DNA of 15,665 nt from JAKACA01 sp050010115 (GTDB taxonomy: Bacteria > Actinomycetota > Acidimicrobiia > Acidimicrobiales > Bog-793): positions 1-15,665 of the forward strand of contig JBEKLQ010000099.1 of the NCBI GenBank assembly GCA_050010115.1. Direction: 5' to 3'. A program made the position numbers and the translations under genes. Shown here one piece after another: positions 7,658-15,013 of the stretch (its first letter is position 1; each line of letters starts with the position of its first letter). The notes under the pieces were generated by a model that was not told the DNA's origin, made no database searches, and saw nothing but the letters and a program-made list of their open reading frames with translations.

Positions 7658-8544
7658 GGCTCGTCCTTGAAGGGGTCGGCCGGTGTCCCGATCGCGTCGT
7701 GTCGCAGGGCGCGCTCGAGCGCACGGCGAGCACAGACGCCGACAGCGTGGCGACGGTAGTCGGCAGTCGACCGGTGATCGTCGATCGGGTGAGCCGCCGC
7801 CCGCACCAAGCCGGCGAACTCCTCGAGCGCGTCCTCGCCACCGACGAGGCGGTGCTCTTCCCAGTCGATCCGCGAGGTGGCGAAAGTCTCCGCCTCCACC
7901 GCCCGGATGATCACCGGACCGACGGAGCCGAGCGCGGCCCGCACCCGGCGCCCTGCCCAGTCGACGACGAGGGCGACATTGGCCACGGCGATGATCATGG
8001 CATTACGCGGGCCGACCTTCAGGAACTCCTGCGTCCCGACCCCAGCCGGCAGCCGGATGTCGATGATGATCTCACCCGGCTCGAGCGACGTGCGTTTCGG
8101 GCCGCTGATGAGCTCGTCGAGGGTGACGGTCCTCGTCGAGCCGAGGCGGCCGACGGCGATGTGCGCACCCAGAGCTGCCAGCACCGGGAGCGTGTCGCCG
8201 GCCGGAGAGGCGGTGCCGAGGTTGCCGCCGATCGTCCCGGCATTGCGAATCTGGGGAGAGCCGACTGTACGGGCAGCCTGGGCGAGGCAGGGGACGAGGT
8301 CGGCGAGCTCGCTCCCGAGCATCTCGGTGTAGGTGAGGCCGGCCCCGAGCACGACGTCACTGCCGTCGCGACGCCAGCCGGTGAGCTCGGGCACGCCATG
8401 CAGGGATACGACGGCTTTCGGCCGCCGCCTGCCGGCGTTGACCTCGACCATGAAATCGGTACCGCCAGCGAGGATCTCGGCGTCAGGCACGCGGTCCAGT
8501 AGCTCGCAGGCCTCCTCGAGCGAGTGAGGCAGGAAGACCCCCAT
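7645..8544 (-). CDS. pucC: Xanthine dehydrogenase, FAD-binding subunit (PucC type)
   Basis: FAD subunit of the molybdenum hydroxylase, 299 residues, which would pass electrons to NAD+ or another acceptor. The two FAD-binding signatures are clear: ILAGGTDFMVEVN at about 24-36 and RNAGTIGGNLGTASPAGD at 100-117. The C-terminal CO dehydrogenase flavoprotein-like domain follows (EFLKVGPRNAMIIAVANVAL, then RRHAVGVCARRALERAL). An open frame extends far upstream, but that part is a shadow of adenine deaminase. The ATG at 8544 lies only 5 bases after the deaminase stop. No strong ribosome site precedes it, so translation probably depends on ribosomes finishing the upstream gene. Confidence 0.92.
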   Translation of the reverse strand: MGVFLPHSLEEACELLDRVPDAEILAGGTDFMVEVNAGRRRPKAVVSLHGVPELTGWRRDGSDVVLGAGLTYTEMLGSELADLVPCLAQAARTVGSPQIRNAGTIGGNLGTASPAGDTLPVLAALGAHIAVGRLGSTRTVTLDELISGPKRTSLEPGEIIIDIRLPAGVGTQEFLKVGPRNAMIIAVANVALVVDWAGRRVRAALGSVGPVIIRAVEAETFATSRIDWEEHRLVGGEDALEEFAGLVRAAAHPIDDHRSTADYRRHAVGVCARRALERALRHDAIGTPADPFKDEPCVS

Positions 8545-8549
8545 GGTGG

Positions 8550-10274
8550 CTACGGCACCGCCACATCGCAGAGCGAGAACGTGGTCACGTCGACGAGACC
8601 CAGATCGGTGAGGCGCAGCTCTGGCAGGACGGAGAGGCCGAGGAAGCTCAGCTGCATGAACGGCGCGTTGATCGTGAGCCCGAGCGCACTGGAGGACGTC
8701 TGAGCAAGCCGGTCCACCTGCGCCGCCACCTCTGCAGCCGTCTCGAAGCTCATCAGGCCGCCGATGGGGAGCGGCACCTCGGCGACAACCTCGCCGCCGA
8801 GCACGGCGACCTGCCCGCCGCCGATCTCCGCTAAGCGAGTGACAGCGACGGCCATGTCCGCCGGACCGCTGGCATCGATCGCCCCCACGACCATGCAGTT
8901 GTGGGCATCGTGGGCCACGGTGGAGGCGATGGCGCCCCGCTTGAGGCCGAAACCGTGCACGTAGCCCAGCCCGATTCTGCCCGTGCTGCGATGGCGCTCG
9001 ACAACGGCGATCCTCGCAACCTCGGCCGACGCCTTGCCGACGTCGAGCACGAGCGAGCGCGTGGTGAGCGAGTGCTCTTCGACGCCGATCACCCGAGCGC
9101 GGCCGCCTGGCGGCGGCTGGCGGTCGAAGTCCTCGGCGCGCGGCCGGTGGGCGAGGTGGACCGAACCGCGCATCCACTCCGGCGCCGGTGCCGTGGGCAC
9201 TGCACCGGGCACAACGGAGCCGTGCATCGCCACCAACTTCCCGGCTTGCCAGACCCGGGCCGGCTCGAAGCGGTCAAAGGTCTCGAAGCACAGGACATCG
9301 GCCTGGTAGCCGGGGGCGAGCCAGCCGAGGCGGTCGAAGTGGTGGTAGTCGGCCGGGTTGCTCGTGGCGAGCACGAGGGCGTCCTCCAGGCGGACACCGC
9401 CAGCCACCGCCAGCCGCACGCAATCGTTGATGTGGCCCTCGGTGAGCAGCGTGTCCGGCTCCCGGTCGTCGGTACACAGGGCTACTCGGTCGGTGCCGTG
9501 CCGCAGCACGGTTGGCAGGAGGGTGCTCAGGTTGCGCGCAGCCGAGCCCTGGCGAGGGAAGACCCACATGCCCTTCCGGCGTTTCTCCTCGATCTCGTCG
9601 AGCTCTGTGCACTCGTGTTCCGACTCGACACCGGCCGCGAGATAAGCGTCGAGCTGGCGACCGGTCACGCCGGGAGCGTGACCGTCGACGCGGCGGTCGC
9701 CGGCGGCGGCGATCTTGGCGAGCACCTCGGGATCACCGGCGATCACGCCGGGGAAGTCCATCATCTCTGCCACCCCGATGGCGCCGTGCTCGTCGAGGAG
9801 GGCGGCCAGATCGGAGTGATCGAGCGCGGCCGCCGGGCTCTCGAACCTCGAGGCAGGCACGCACGGCGATGCGCAGATGCCGAACGTGAACGGCAGCGAG
9901 CGAGCTGCCTCGGCGAGCGCGGCGACGCCGCGGACGCCGAAGACGTTGGCGATCTCGTGGGGGTCGGCCGCCACGGCCGTGGTCCCGCGCGGGAGCACTG
10001 CCCGCACGAACTCGTCCACCCAGAGCTTCGTCGACTCGAGGTGCATGTGGGCGTCGACGAAACCGGGTGTCAGCGACGTCCCACTCACGTCGACGGTCTC
10101 GCTTGCCTCTCTCGGGCCGAAGCCGGCAATGACACCGTCAGCGATGGCGAGGTCCGTCTCCAGCCATTCCCGGGTTCCGGGCAGGAAGACGCGGCCGCCC
10201 GTGAGGAGCAGGTCGGCCGGCACGTCACCTCGTGCAACGGCGAGCACATGGGGACCAGAGCGGCGACGGGACAC
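8550..10274 (-). CDS. ade: Adenine deaminase
   Basis: Amidohydrolase that converts adenine to hypoxanthine and ammonia; the product feeds the xanthine dehydrogenase encoded just downstream. Length is 574 residues, the usual size. Visible motifs: PGFVDAHMHLEST (metal histidines near 76 and 78), ADPHEIANVFG, VDGHAPGVTGRQLDAYLAAG, ESEHECT, and LCTDDREPDTLLTEGHI. The C-terminal Ade domain is also present (HNCMVVGAID, LAEIGGGQVAVLGGEVVAEVPLPIGGLMSF). Two GTG starts compete. The one at 10289 overlaps the preceding small gene. The one at 10274 follows that gene's stop by one base and has AGGAGG at 10281-10286, seven bases upstream, so I chose it; the other would add five residues. It is the first enzyme gene of the operon. 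Confidence 0.95.
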   Translation of the reverse strand: MSRRRSGPHVLAVARGDVPADLLLTGGRVFLPGTREWLETDLAIADGVIAGFGPREASETVDVSGTSLTPGFVDAHMHLESTKLWVDEFVRAVLPRGTTAVAADPHEIANVFGVRGVAALAEAARSLPFTFGICASPCVPASRFESPAAALDHSDLAALLDEHGAIGVAEMMDFPGVIAGDPEVLAKIAAAGDRRVDGHAPGVTGRQLDAYLAAGVESEHECTELDEIEEKRRKGMWVFPRQGSAARNLSTLLPTVLRHGTDRVALCTDDREPDTLLTEGHINDCVRLAVAGGVRLEDALVLATSNPADYHHFDRLGWLAPGYQADVLCFETFDRFEPARVWQAGKLVAMHGSVVPGAVPTAPAPEWMRGSVHLAHRPRAEDFDRQPPPGGRARVIGVEEHSLTTRSLVLDVGKASAEVARIAVVERHRSTGRIGLGYVHGFGLKRGAIASTVAHDAHNCMVVGAIDASGPADMAVAVTRLAEIGGGQVAVLGGEVVAEVPLPIGGLMSFETAAEVAAQVDRLAQTSSSALGLTINAPFMQLSFLGLSVLPELRLTDLGLVDVTTFSLCDVAVP

Positions 10275-10275
10275 G

Positions 10276-10407
10276 TCAAACCTCCTCACGAATGTACGGA
10301 ATGCCGAACAGCGGGGGCACGCCGGTGCACCGCTTGGCGCAACTGGTCAGGACAGCCAGGGTGACGACCATAGTGAGAGCAACCAACATGCCCAGATACT
10401 GACTCAT
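10276..10407 (-). CDS. 43-residue hydrophobic microprotein (small membrane protein or lipopeptide)
   Basis: I do not recognise the family. The peptide starts MSQYLGMLVALTMVVTLAVL and has one hydrophobic segment at about residues 5-20. LTSC follows at 20-23, which resembles a lipobox, and then a short polar tail CAKRCTGVPPLFGIPYIREEV. It could be a single-pass membrane peptide or a tiny lipoprotein with a 21-residue mature part; the N-region lacks the lysine or arginine usual in lipoprotein signals, which argues against the second idea. The ATG is preceded by GAGGTGAGGAG, a strong ribosome site. The stop sits one base before the adenine deaminase GTG, and the deaminase ribosome site lies within its last codons. 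That coupling supports a real gene. A role with a purine transporter or in anchoring the enzymes is only conjecture. Confidence 0.6.
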   Translation of the reverse strand: MSQYLGMLVALTMVVTLAVLTSCAKRCTGVPPLFGIPYIREEV

Positions 10408-10441
10408 CTCCTCACCTCTGCGCGCCTGCGACGATCCGTAC

Positions 10442-10468
10442 CCGGCTCGCCGTAGCCGGCATGGCGAG
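10442..10468 (-). promoter_or_regulatory. Two mutually exclusive hairpins upstream of the microprotein and adenine deaminase
   Basis: In the 71-base gap before the microprotein, the minus strand can form CTCGCC/GGCGAG (10463-10468 with 10446-10451) or CCGGCT/AGCCGG (10454-10459 with 10442-10447). The two stems share bases and cannot form together. This arrangement is like an attenuator or a translation switch, but no known purine riboswitch core is seen. With GC-rich DNA such stems also arise by chance. Confidence 0.3.
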
Positions 10469-10478
10469 GTCTCCGCTC

Positions 10479-10790
10479 TCAACTGGCCAGATCGACGTGA
10501 ACCCGCTCGTCCAGCCCTTCAGACTCGAGTGCCGCCGAGAGGAGGCGCTCGGCCGCTACGACCGGAGCGGTCGGGGATCGCAAGGCCGGCACCACGAGCA
10601 CGAGCCAAGCGCGGCCGAGCACCGAGCGATCATGGCCCGCGAGAAGGGCCAGCTCTTGCACGCCCGATCCTGTCCGACTCGTGGGGTCGACCGCGATCGT
10701 GAGCGAGCGTGCCGCGACGCGCTGGACGAGGTCCCGATCCGACGCCACCTCTTGGCGCTTCGGCACACGGTCAGTCACCGATGTCGGCAT
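10479..10790 (-). CDS. Hypothetical protein, 103 residues
   Basis: Function is not recognised. The predicted protein is soluble, of mixed charge, with no signal peptide or membrane segment. It has a hydrophobic core stretch (GRAWLVLVVPALRSPTAPVVAAERLLSAAL) that suggests a folded alpha/beta domain. Third-position G/C is clearly high (about 78% over the first 50 codons), which supports coding. I chose the ATG at 10790, with GGAAGGG about six bases upstream. An earlier in-frame ATG at 10904 also has an AGGAG site and sits five bases after the decarboxylase stop, but the added 38 codons have much weaker third-position G/C. The gene lies between the decarboxylase and the purine genes, and which unit it belongs to is unclear. 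Confidence 0.55.
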   Translation of the reverse strand: MPTSVTDRVPKRQEVASDRDLVQRVAARSLTIAVDPTSRTGSGVQELALLAGHDRSVLGRAWLVLVVPALRSPTAPVVAAERLLSAALESEGLDERVHVDLAS

Positions 10791-10909
10791 GGCGGCCCTT
10801 CCTTCTCGTTGCCGGACGACACCTTCCGCCCAGCATGTCTTGATCCGTCGCGAGCTGCTAGGGCCAAAGGTCCCCTCGCTATCTGAGACTCGTCGGTCGA
10901 CCATGACGC

Positions 10910-13333
10910 CTACTCCTGTTCCTTCACGACATAGGTGTAGTACCGGAGCCGGCCGTCCCCGTCCTGCCTGGGGAAGATGCCCTGCATCTCGTTCTCGAAA
11001 CCCGGGAAGAGGTTGTCACTCTCCTCGAACAACCGTAGGTAGGCGACCACGGCCGAGTCCGGCGCGAACCGCTCGCCGGGGACCATGACGGCGATCCCCG
11101 GGGGGTACACCACGATGAGGCTGGCGGCGATCCGCCCGCCGAGCTCGGCGAGCGGCACGAGCTCGACCCGGTTGCGGATGAGCGCCGTGTGCGCCTCGGC
11201 CGGCGACAGGGCGATCTCGGGCTCATGGGCTGCGTTGTACACCGCCCGCTGCAGGGCGTCGGCCCCCCTGGAGCGGAGCAGCTCGTGCATCTCGTCACAC
11301 AGCTCCGGCAGGCTCACGTGCTCGTAGCGGTCGGGGTGAGCCGCCACGAGCGCTGGCAGGGCCTTGGCCACGGGCGCGCCGCTGTCGTACAGGGCCTTGA
11401 AGTCCAACAGCTCCGAGAGCAGCGTGGCCGACTTGCCCCGCTCGATCGCCGGGGTGACGAGCATGAGGATCGTGTAGAAGCTCGTCTTCTCGTTCACGAT
11501 CCCTTTGGCCCGGAGCACAGCGGCCGGGATCGCGGCCGGGACGCCCCGGGGGGCGAACTCACGGCCGTTCACGATGCCGGGCGTCGCCAGCGAGCACTTC
11601 GTCGGATCGAGCATGACGTAGCCGGGGGCGAGCCCGTCCAGGTCGTGCCAGTCGTCACCTTCGTGGAACATCCAACACTCGGCGACGCTCGCCAGCAGGT
11701 CGTCCGGCAGCTCCCGCCAGGTGGTGTCAGCCACTCCGCCGTCCGCGATCGCCTTGGCGATCGAACCGCGCGTGTTGACGCTGAGGTAGGGCGCCCTGAG
11801 GGCCGCCTCGAGCTGGTCGACGGTCAGTGTCACCCGGTGAGGCCCGAAGATGTCGAAGAACCACTGCTTCGCCGGGTCCTGTTCCCGCAGGGCGATCTCG
11901 TCGTGGTAGCGCTCGACCTGCTTGCGGAGGGCGATCGACTCCCTCACGGCCTCGTCCATGAGGAAGAAGCCCTGGCGGCCCCGCATGATCTCGGCGCCGA
12001 CGTCGAGCGAGGCGATCATGTTGTACTGAGGCGAGGTCGAGGTGTGCATCATGAAGACCTCGTTGAAGCGGTCGTGGCCGATCCTGCGTTCCTGCCCCGC
12101 CAGGTGCCGGTCGCGGACGTGGATCTGGGAGGCCTGCGACATCCCCGCCAGGCACTTGTGGGTCGACTGGGTCGTGTAGATCCCCGGGTCGTCCGGGCCG
12201 AGGTCGGTGAGCGACATGCCGTAGCGGTCGGTGAACAGCGGGTGGAACTTGGCATAGCCCATCCACGCCTCGTCGAAGATTACGTAGTCGCAGAGTTTGC
12301 CGATCCGGTCGAGGACCTCGCGCTCGTTGTAGCAGACACCGTCGTAGGTCGTGTTGGTCAAGATGGCGAGGCGGAAGGGGCGCTGACGCTGGGCGGCGTC
12401 GGGGTCGCTCACGAGCGGGTTCGCCTGGATCTGGCGGCGGATGTAGTCCTCGTCCAACAGCCGGTGGTCGATCGGTCCGATGATGCCGTTGGCGTCGCGC
12501 GACGGGTTCAGGTAGACGGGGATGGCGCCGGCCATCATGAGGGCCCCGTGGTGCATCGACTTGTGGCAGTTGCGGTCGAACAGCACGAGGTCGCCGGGGG
12601 CGAGCAGGCTGAGCGTGACGATCTTGTTGGACGTCGACGTGCCGTTCAGCACGAAGTAGGTCCGCTCGGCGCCGAAGATCTCGGCCGCCTTCTTCTCGGC
12701 CTCGAGCACCGGCCCCTGGTGCTGCAGGATGGAGCCGAGCTCGGGCGAGGCGTTGCAGAGGTCACCCCGCAGGAACGGCTCACCCACGTAGTCGAAGAAC
12801 ACCCGGCCGAGCGGTGTCTTGCGGTAGAACACTCCGCCGTTGTGGCCAGGGCAGGACCACACCCAGTTGTAGTCGTCGACGTAGCGCTTCAGGGCGCCGA
12901 AGAACGGCGAGAGCAGCTGATCGGCGTAGTCGGTGACGAGCCGCTCCACCCTGCCGGCCACGAAGCTCGGCGTGTCCTCGTGCAGCCAGAAGAAACCCTG
13001 CGTCTGCTCGGCGATCTCGAGCGGGATGCTCTCGACGTCGGACCGCTCGGCGAGCAGCACGACGGGGAGCGTCTCGTGCAGCGAGTGGACCCGCTCGACG
13101 ACACCGAGCAGCTCGCGGTCGTTCGAGAACAGGTCCCAGTCAAGCAGCACGGCTCCGATAGACGCATTCGAGGCGATGACGAAGTTGACGTCGGCGAGCG
13201 TCCGGGCTGTGATCACCTCGAGGCCTCTCTGGCGCATCTCTGCCTCCAGCGTGGCGGTCGCCCGGTCGATGGCCGAGCCGGTGCCCAGCTCGTGCTCGGC
13301 GAGGAGGACCGGGTACCGGTCGTAGTGCTCCAT
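10910..13333 (-). CDS. PLP-dependent Orn/Lys/Arg decarboxylase (fold type I, group III)
   Basis: Removes CO2 from a basic amino acid to give a di- or polyamine precursor, using a proton in the process. The 807-residue protein has all three parts of the bacterial inducible family. They are an N-terminal receiver-like wing domain (about 1-135, with AVLLDWDLF), a PLP-binding large domain, and a C-terminal domain. Cofactor residues are visible: GTSTSNKIV (231-239), DRNCHKSMHHG (253-263), FDEAWMGYAKFHP with D354, and QSTHK with the Schiff-base lysine K393. The C-terminal IVVYPPGIAVMVPGE and LFPGFENEMQGI segments recall SpeC/SpeF ornithine decarboxylases, while the STHK...SQASQIHV segment recalls AdiA, so the substrate stays open. 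The ATG at 13333 has AGGAG seven bases upstream; the longer open frame runs through hairpins and is not used. It lies downstream of a GadC-like antiporter, a likely partner. Confidence 0.93.
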   Translation of the reverse strand: MEHYDRYPVLLAEHELGTGSAIDRATATLEAEMRQRGLEVITARTLADVNFVIASNASIGAVLLDWDLFSNDRELLGVVERVHSLHETLPVVLLAERSDVESIPLEIAEQTQGFFWLHEDTPSFVAGRVERLVTDYADQLLSPFFGALKRYVDDYNWVWSCPGHNGGVFYRKTPLGRVFFDYVGEPFLRGDLCNASPELGSILQHQGPVLEAEKKAAEIFGAERTYFVLNGTSTSNKIVTLSLLAPGDLVLFDRNCHKSMHHGALMMAGAIPVYLNPSRDANGIIGPIDHRLLDEDYIRRQIQANPLVSDPDAAQRQRPFRLAILTNTTYDGVCYNEREVLDRIGKLCDYVIFDEAWMGYAKFHPLFTDRYGMSLTDLGPDDPGIYTTQSTHKCLAGMSQASQIHVRDRHLAGQERRIGHDRFNEVFMMHTSTSPQYNMIASLDVGAEIMRGRQGFFLMDEAVRESIALRKQVERYHDEIALREQDPAKQWFFDIFGPHRVTLTVDQLEAALRAPYLSVNTRGSIAKAIADGGVADTTWRELPDDLLASVAECWMFHEGDDWHDLDGLAPGYVMLDPTKCSLATPGIVNGREFAPRGVPAAIPAAVLRAKGIVNEKTSFYTILMLVTPAIERGKSATLLSELLDFKALYDSGAPVAKALPALVAAHPDRYEHVSLPELCDEMHELLRSRGADALQRAVYNAAHEPEIALSPAEAHTALIRNRVELVPLAELGGRIAASLIVVYPPGIAVMVPGERFAPDSAVVAYLRLFEESDNLFPGFENEMQGIFPRQDGDGRLRYYTYVVKEQE

Positions 13334-13397
13334 TTCGTGCTCCTTAGATCGAATCAGCGATGCCGGTGACCGTGGCCCTGTGGTCGCCACGACAGCT

Positions 13398-13427
13398 GAG
13401 CCGGCACCGCAGCTGCGGTGCCGGCTC
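13398..13427 (-). terminator. Perfect 30-bp palindrome between antiporter and decarboxylase
   Basis: The two 15-base halves (GAGCCGGCACCGCAG and its complement) match without a mismatch. As RNA this gives a 13-bp G/C-rich stem with an AGCU loop. It lies 57 bases past the antiporter stop and 64 bases before the decarboxylase start. There is no T-run, as is common for hairpin terminators in G/C-rich bacteria. It could instead be a dimeric-repressor operator or an RNA-processing site. Confidence 0.6.
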
Positions 13428-13436
13428 GTCAACCTC

Positions 13437-13471
13437 TGCTCGCCGGGCCGAGCAACCGGCCCGAGCGAGCA
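13437..13471 (-). terminator. Stem-loop directly after the antiporter gene
   Basis: TGCTCG pairs with CGAGCA and, inside it, CGGGCCG pairs with CGGCCCG around a 6-base loop. Only a small 1x2 internal loop interrupts the 13 pairs. It begins 13 bases past the antiporter stop. Together with the palindrome at 13398-13427 it makes a tandem hairpin pair that probably stops or tempers transcription from the antiporter into the decarboxylase. No T-run follows. Confidence 0.6.
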
Positions 13472-13483
13472 ATGAAACGGTGC

Positions 13484-15013
13484 TCACGACTCTTCTTCTT
13501 CTTCCTCCTCCTCTTCCGACGCAGCGACAGCTGCAAGCGTCGCCTCGTCAGCCACCCACGAAGGCTTGCGGAACCGGGCGATGAAGACCGGCGGCAGTGC
13601 CAGCAGGGCCGTGAAGAACACCATCAAGCAGATGTAGAGCGTGTGGTTACCGGTCGAGATCTGCGACGGCGGGACGAAGCCGACGTAGAAGGCGAAGACG
13701 CAACCGGCGATGCCGAACCCCGACATGATCCATACCCCGAGCTTGCCACCGGGGATCTTGTACGGCCTTGGCCGGTCGGGCTCGGAGTAGCGGAGCCGGA
13801 TGACGGCGGCGAGCATGAGGACGTACATGACCACGAGCAGCTGGGTCGTGAGGGCTGAGAGGATCCAGTACGAGGTGCTGATCGTCGGCTCGAACAGGAA
13901 CAGGAGAGCGAACAGCGTCCCGACCCCTGCCTGGATCCACAGAACCGAAGTCGGTGCGAGCCGCTCGTTGTGCCCTTGGAAGACCTTCGGGAAGTCACCC
14001 TCGAATGAGGCCCGCATGAAGCCTCGGGCCGGTCCGTACATCCACGTCGACAACAGGGCGATGCCACCGGCGAAGATCAGCAGCGACATCGGCCGGCTGA
14101 GCCAGCCGACCCCGAACTTGTTGAAGAAGACTTGGAACGCCTGCAACAGACCCGAGTTGAGCTCGATCTTCTTCGCCGGGACCACGAACGCGATCGCCAG
14201 CGTGCCGAGGACGTACAGCCCGACCAGGATGAGGCAGGCAAGGAGCGTCGCCTTCGGGAAATCCTTCTTCGGGTTCTTCGCCTCACGCGCGTGGAACCCC
14301 GCCATCTCCATGCCGGCGAAGGCGAGCAGCACGCCTGAGAAGAAGACGAGGTTGGACAGTCTCAAGCTCGGCATGAGCGAGCCGGCTCCGTGGTAGGGAG
14401 CTGCCAAAGTGTGACCCGTGGCGATCCAGCCGATGCCGAGACCGATGAGGATGATGCCCGGGATCACCGAACCGACGACGGTCCCCCAGCTGCTGATGCG
14501 GGCGGATGCCTTCACGCCGAAGAAGTTGGCCACCGTTGTTCCCCAGAACACGACCATCATCACGATGAACAGCCACGCCCGGTTGTTCGCCCACGCCGGC
14601 ACGAGCAAGTACGCCAGCGCCGCGGCGATGAACGCCAGCACCGTCGGGTACCAGACGAGGTTCTCGGCCCAGTCAGCCCAGATGGCAATGGCGCCGGACT
14701 TGTGGCCGAATGCCTCACGGACCCAGACGTACACACCACCGGTCTCCGCCCAGCCGCTCGCCAGCTCCGCGGCCGCAAAGGAGACGGGGATCATGAAGCC
14801 GAGCAGCGCCAGCCCGAAGATAAACAGCGAACCCCAGCCGTACTCGGCCACGGTGGGCAGGTTCCTCAAGCTTATGACTGCGGCGACGTCGATCATCGCC
14901 AGGCTGGTCATGCCGAGGACTCGCTTGGACTTGATCGGCTTGCCGGCAGGTGCCCCTTCGCTAATGGTCGCCAGGCGGTGCAGACCACCAGACGGCTTCT
15001 GCGCAACTGCCAT
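13484..15013 (-). CDS. APC-superfamily amino acid antiporter, GadC-like
   Basis: Inner-membrane amino acid transporter of 509 residues with about 12 hydrophobic segments. The segment ISLRNLPTVAEYGWGSLFIF near the first helices, AAAELASGWAETGGVYVWVREAFG, and WADWAENLVWYPTVLAFIA are typical of the glutamate:GABA antiporter group (TC 2.A.3.7) as I recall it. FSGVLLAFAGMEMAGFHAREAKNP is the usual helix-6 region. The start ATG has AGGAGGAG just upstream. The C-terminus is unusual: it ends SEEEEEEEEES, nine glutamates in a row. In E. coli GadC the C-terminal tail plugs the cytoplasmic path at neutral pH, so an acidic tail here might act as a charge-based pH gate; this is inference. Two decarboxylases flank it, which suggests exchange of a basic amino acid for its amine, although GadC itself handles glutamate/GABA. 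Confidence 0.92.
   Translation of the reverse strand: MAVAQKPSGGLHRLATISEGAPAGKPIKSKRVLGMTSLAMIDVAAVISLRNLPTVAEYGWGSLFIFGLALLGFMIPVSFAAAELASGWAETGGVYVWVREAFGHKSGAIAIWADWAENLVWYPTVLAFIAAALAYLLVPAWANNRAWLFIVMMVVFWGTTVANFFGVKASARISSWGTVVGSVIPGIILIGLGIGWIATGHTLAAPYHGAGSLMPSLRLSNLVFFSGVLLAFAGMEMAGFHAREAKNPKKDFPKATLLACLILVGLYVLGTLAIAFVVPAKKIELNSGLLQAFQVFFNKFGVGWLSRPMSLLIFAGGIALLSTWMYGPARGFMRASFEGDFPKVFQGHNERLAPTSVLWIQAGVGTLFALLFLFEPTISTSYWILSALTTQLLVVMYVLMLAAVIRLRYSEPDRPRPYKIPGGKLGVWIMSGFGIAGCVFAFYVGFVPPSQISTGNHTLYICLMVFFTALLALPPVFIARFRKPSWVADEATLAAVAASEEEEEEEEES
13490..13516 (-). repeat. GAA/GAG codon run encoding nine glutamates
   Basis: A 27-base pure purine run on the coding strand (GAA and GAG codons mixed) sits just before the last serine and stop of the antiporter. 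Runs of this type can change length by slippage, which here would lengthen or shorten the acidic tail without shifting the frame. Confidence 0.9.

Noticed and set aside
10408..10478. Purine riboswitch
   Set aside because: The conserved purine-aptamer loop sequences are not seen; only simple alternative hairpins are visible.
11189..13369. 726-codon plus-strand open frame
   Set aside because: It is antisense to the decarboxylase and shows no recognisable domain, only Arg/Gly/Val-rich text.
13409..13432. Promoter with TTGACG as -35 for the decarboxylase
   Set aside because: No acceptable -10 hexamer lies 16-18 bases downstream, and the region is taken up by the palindrome.
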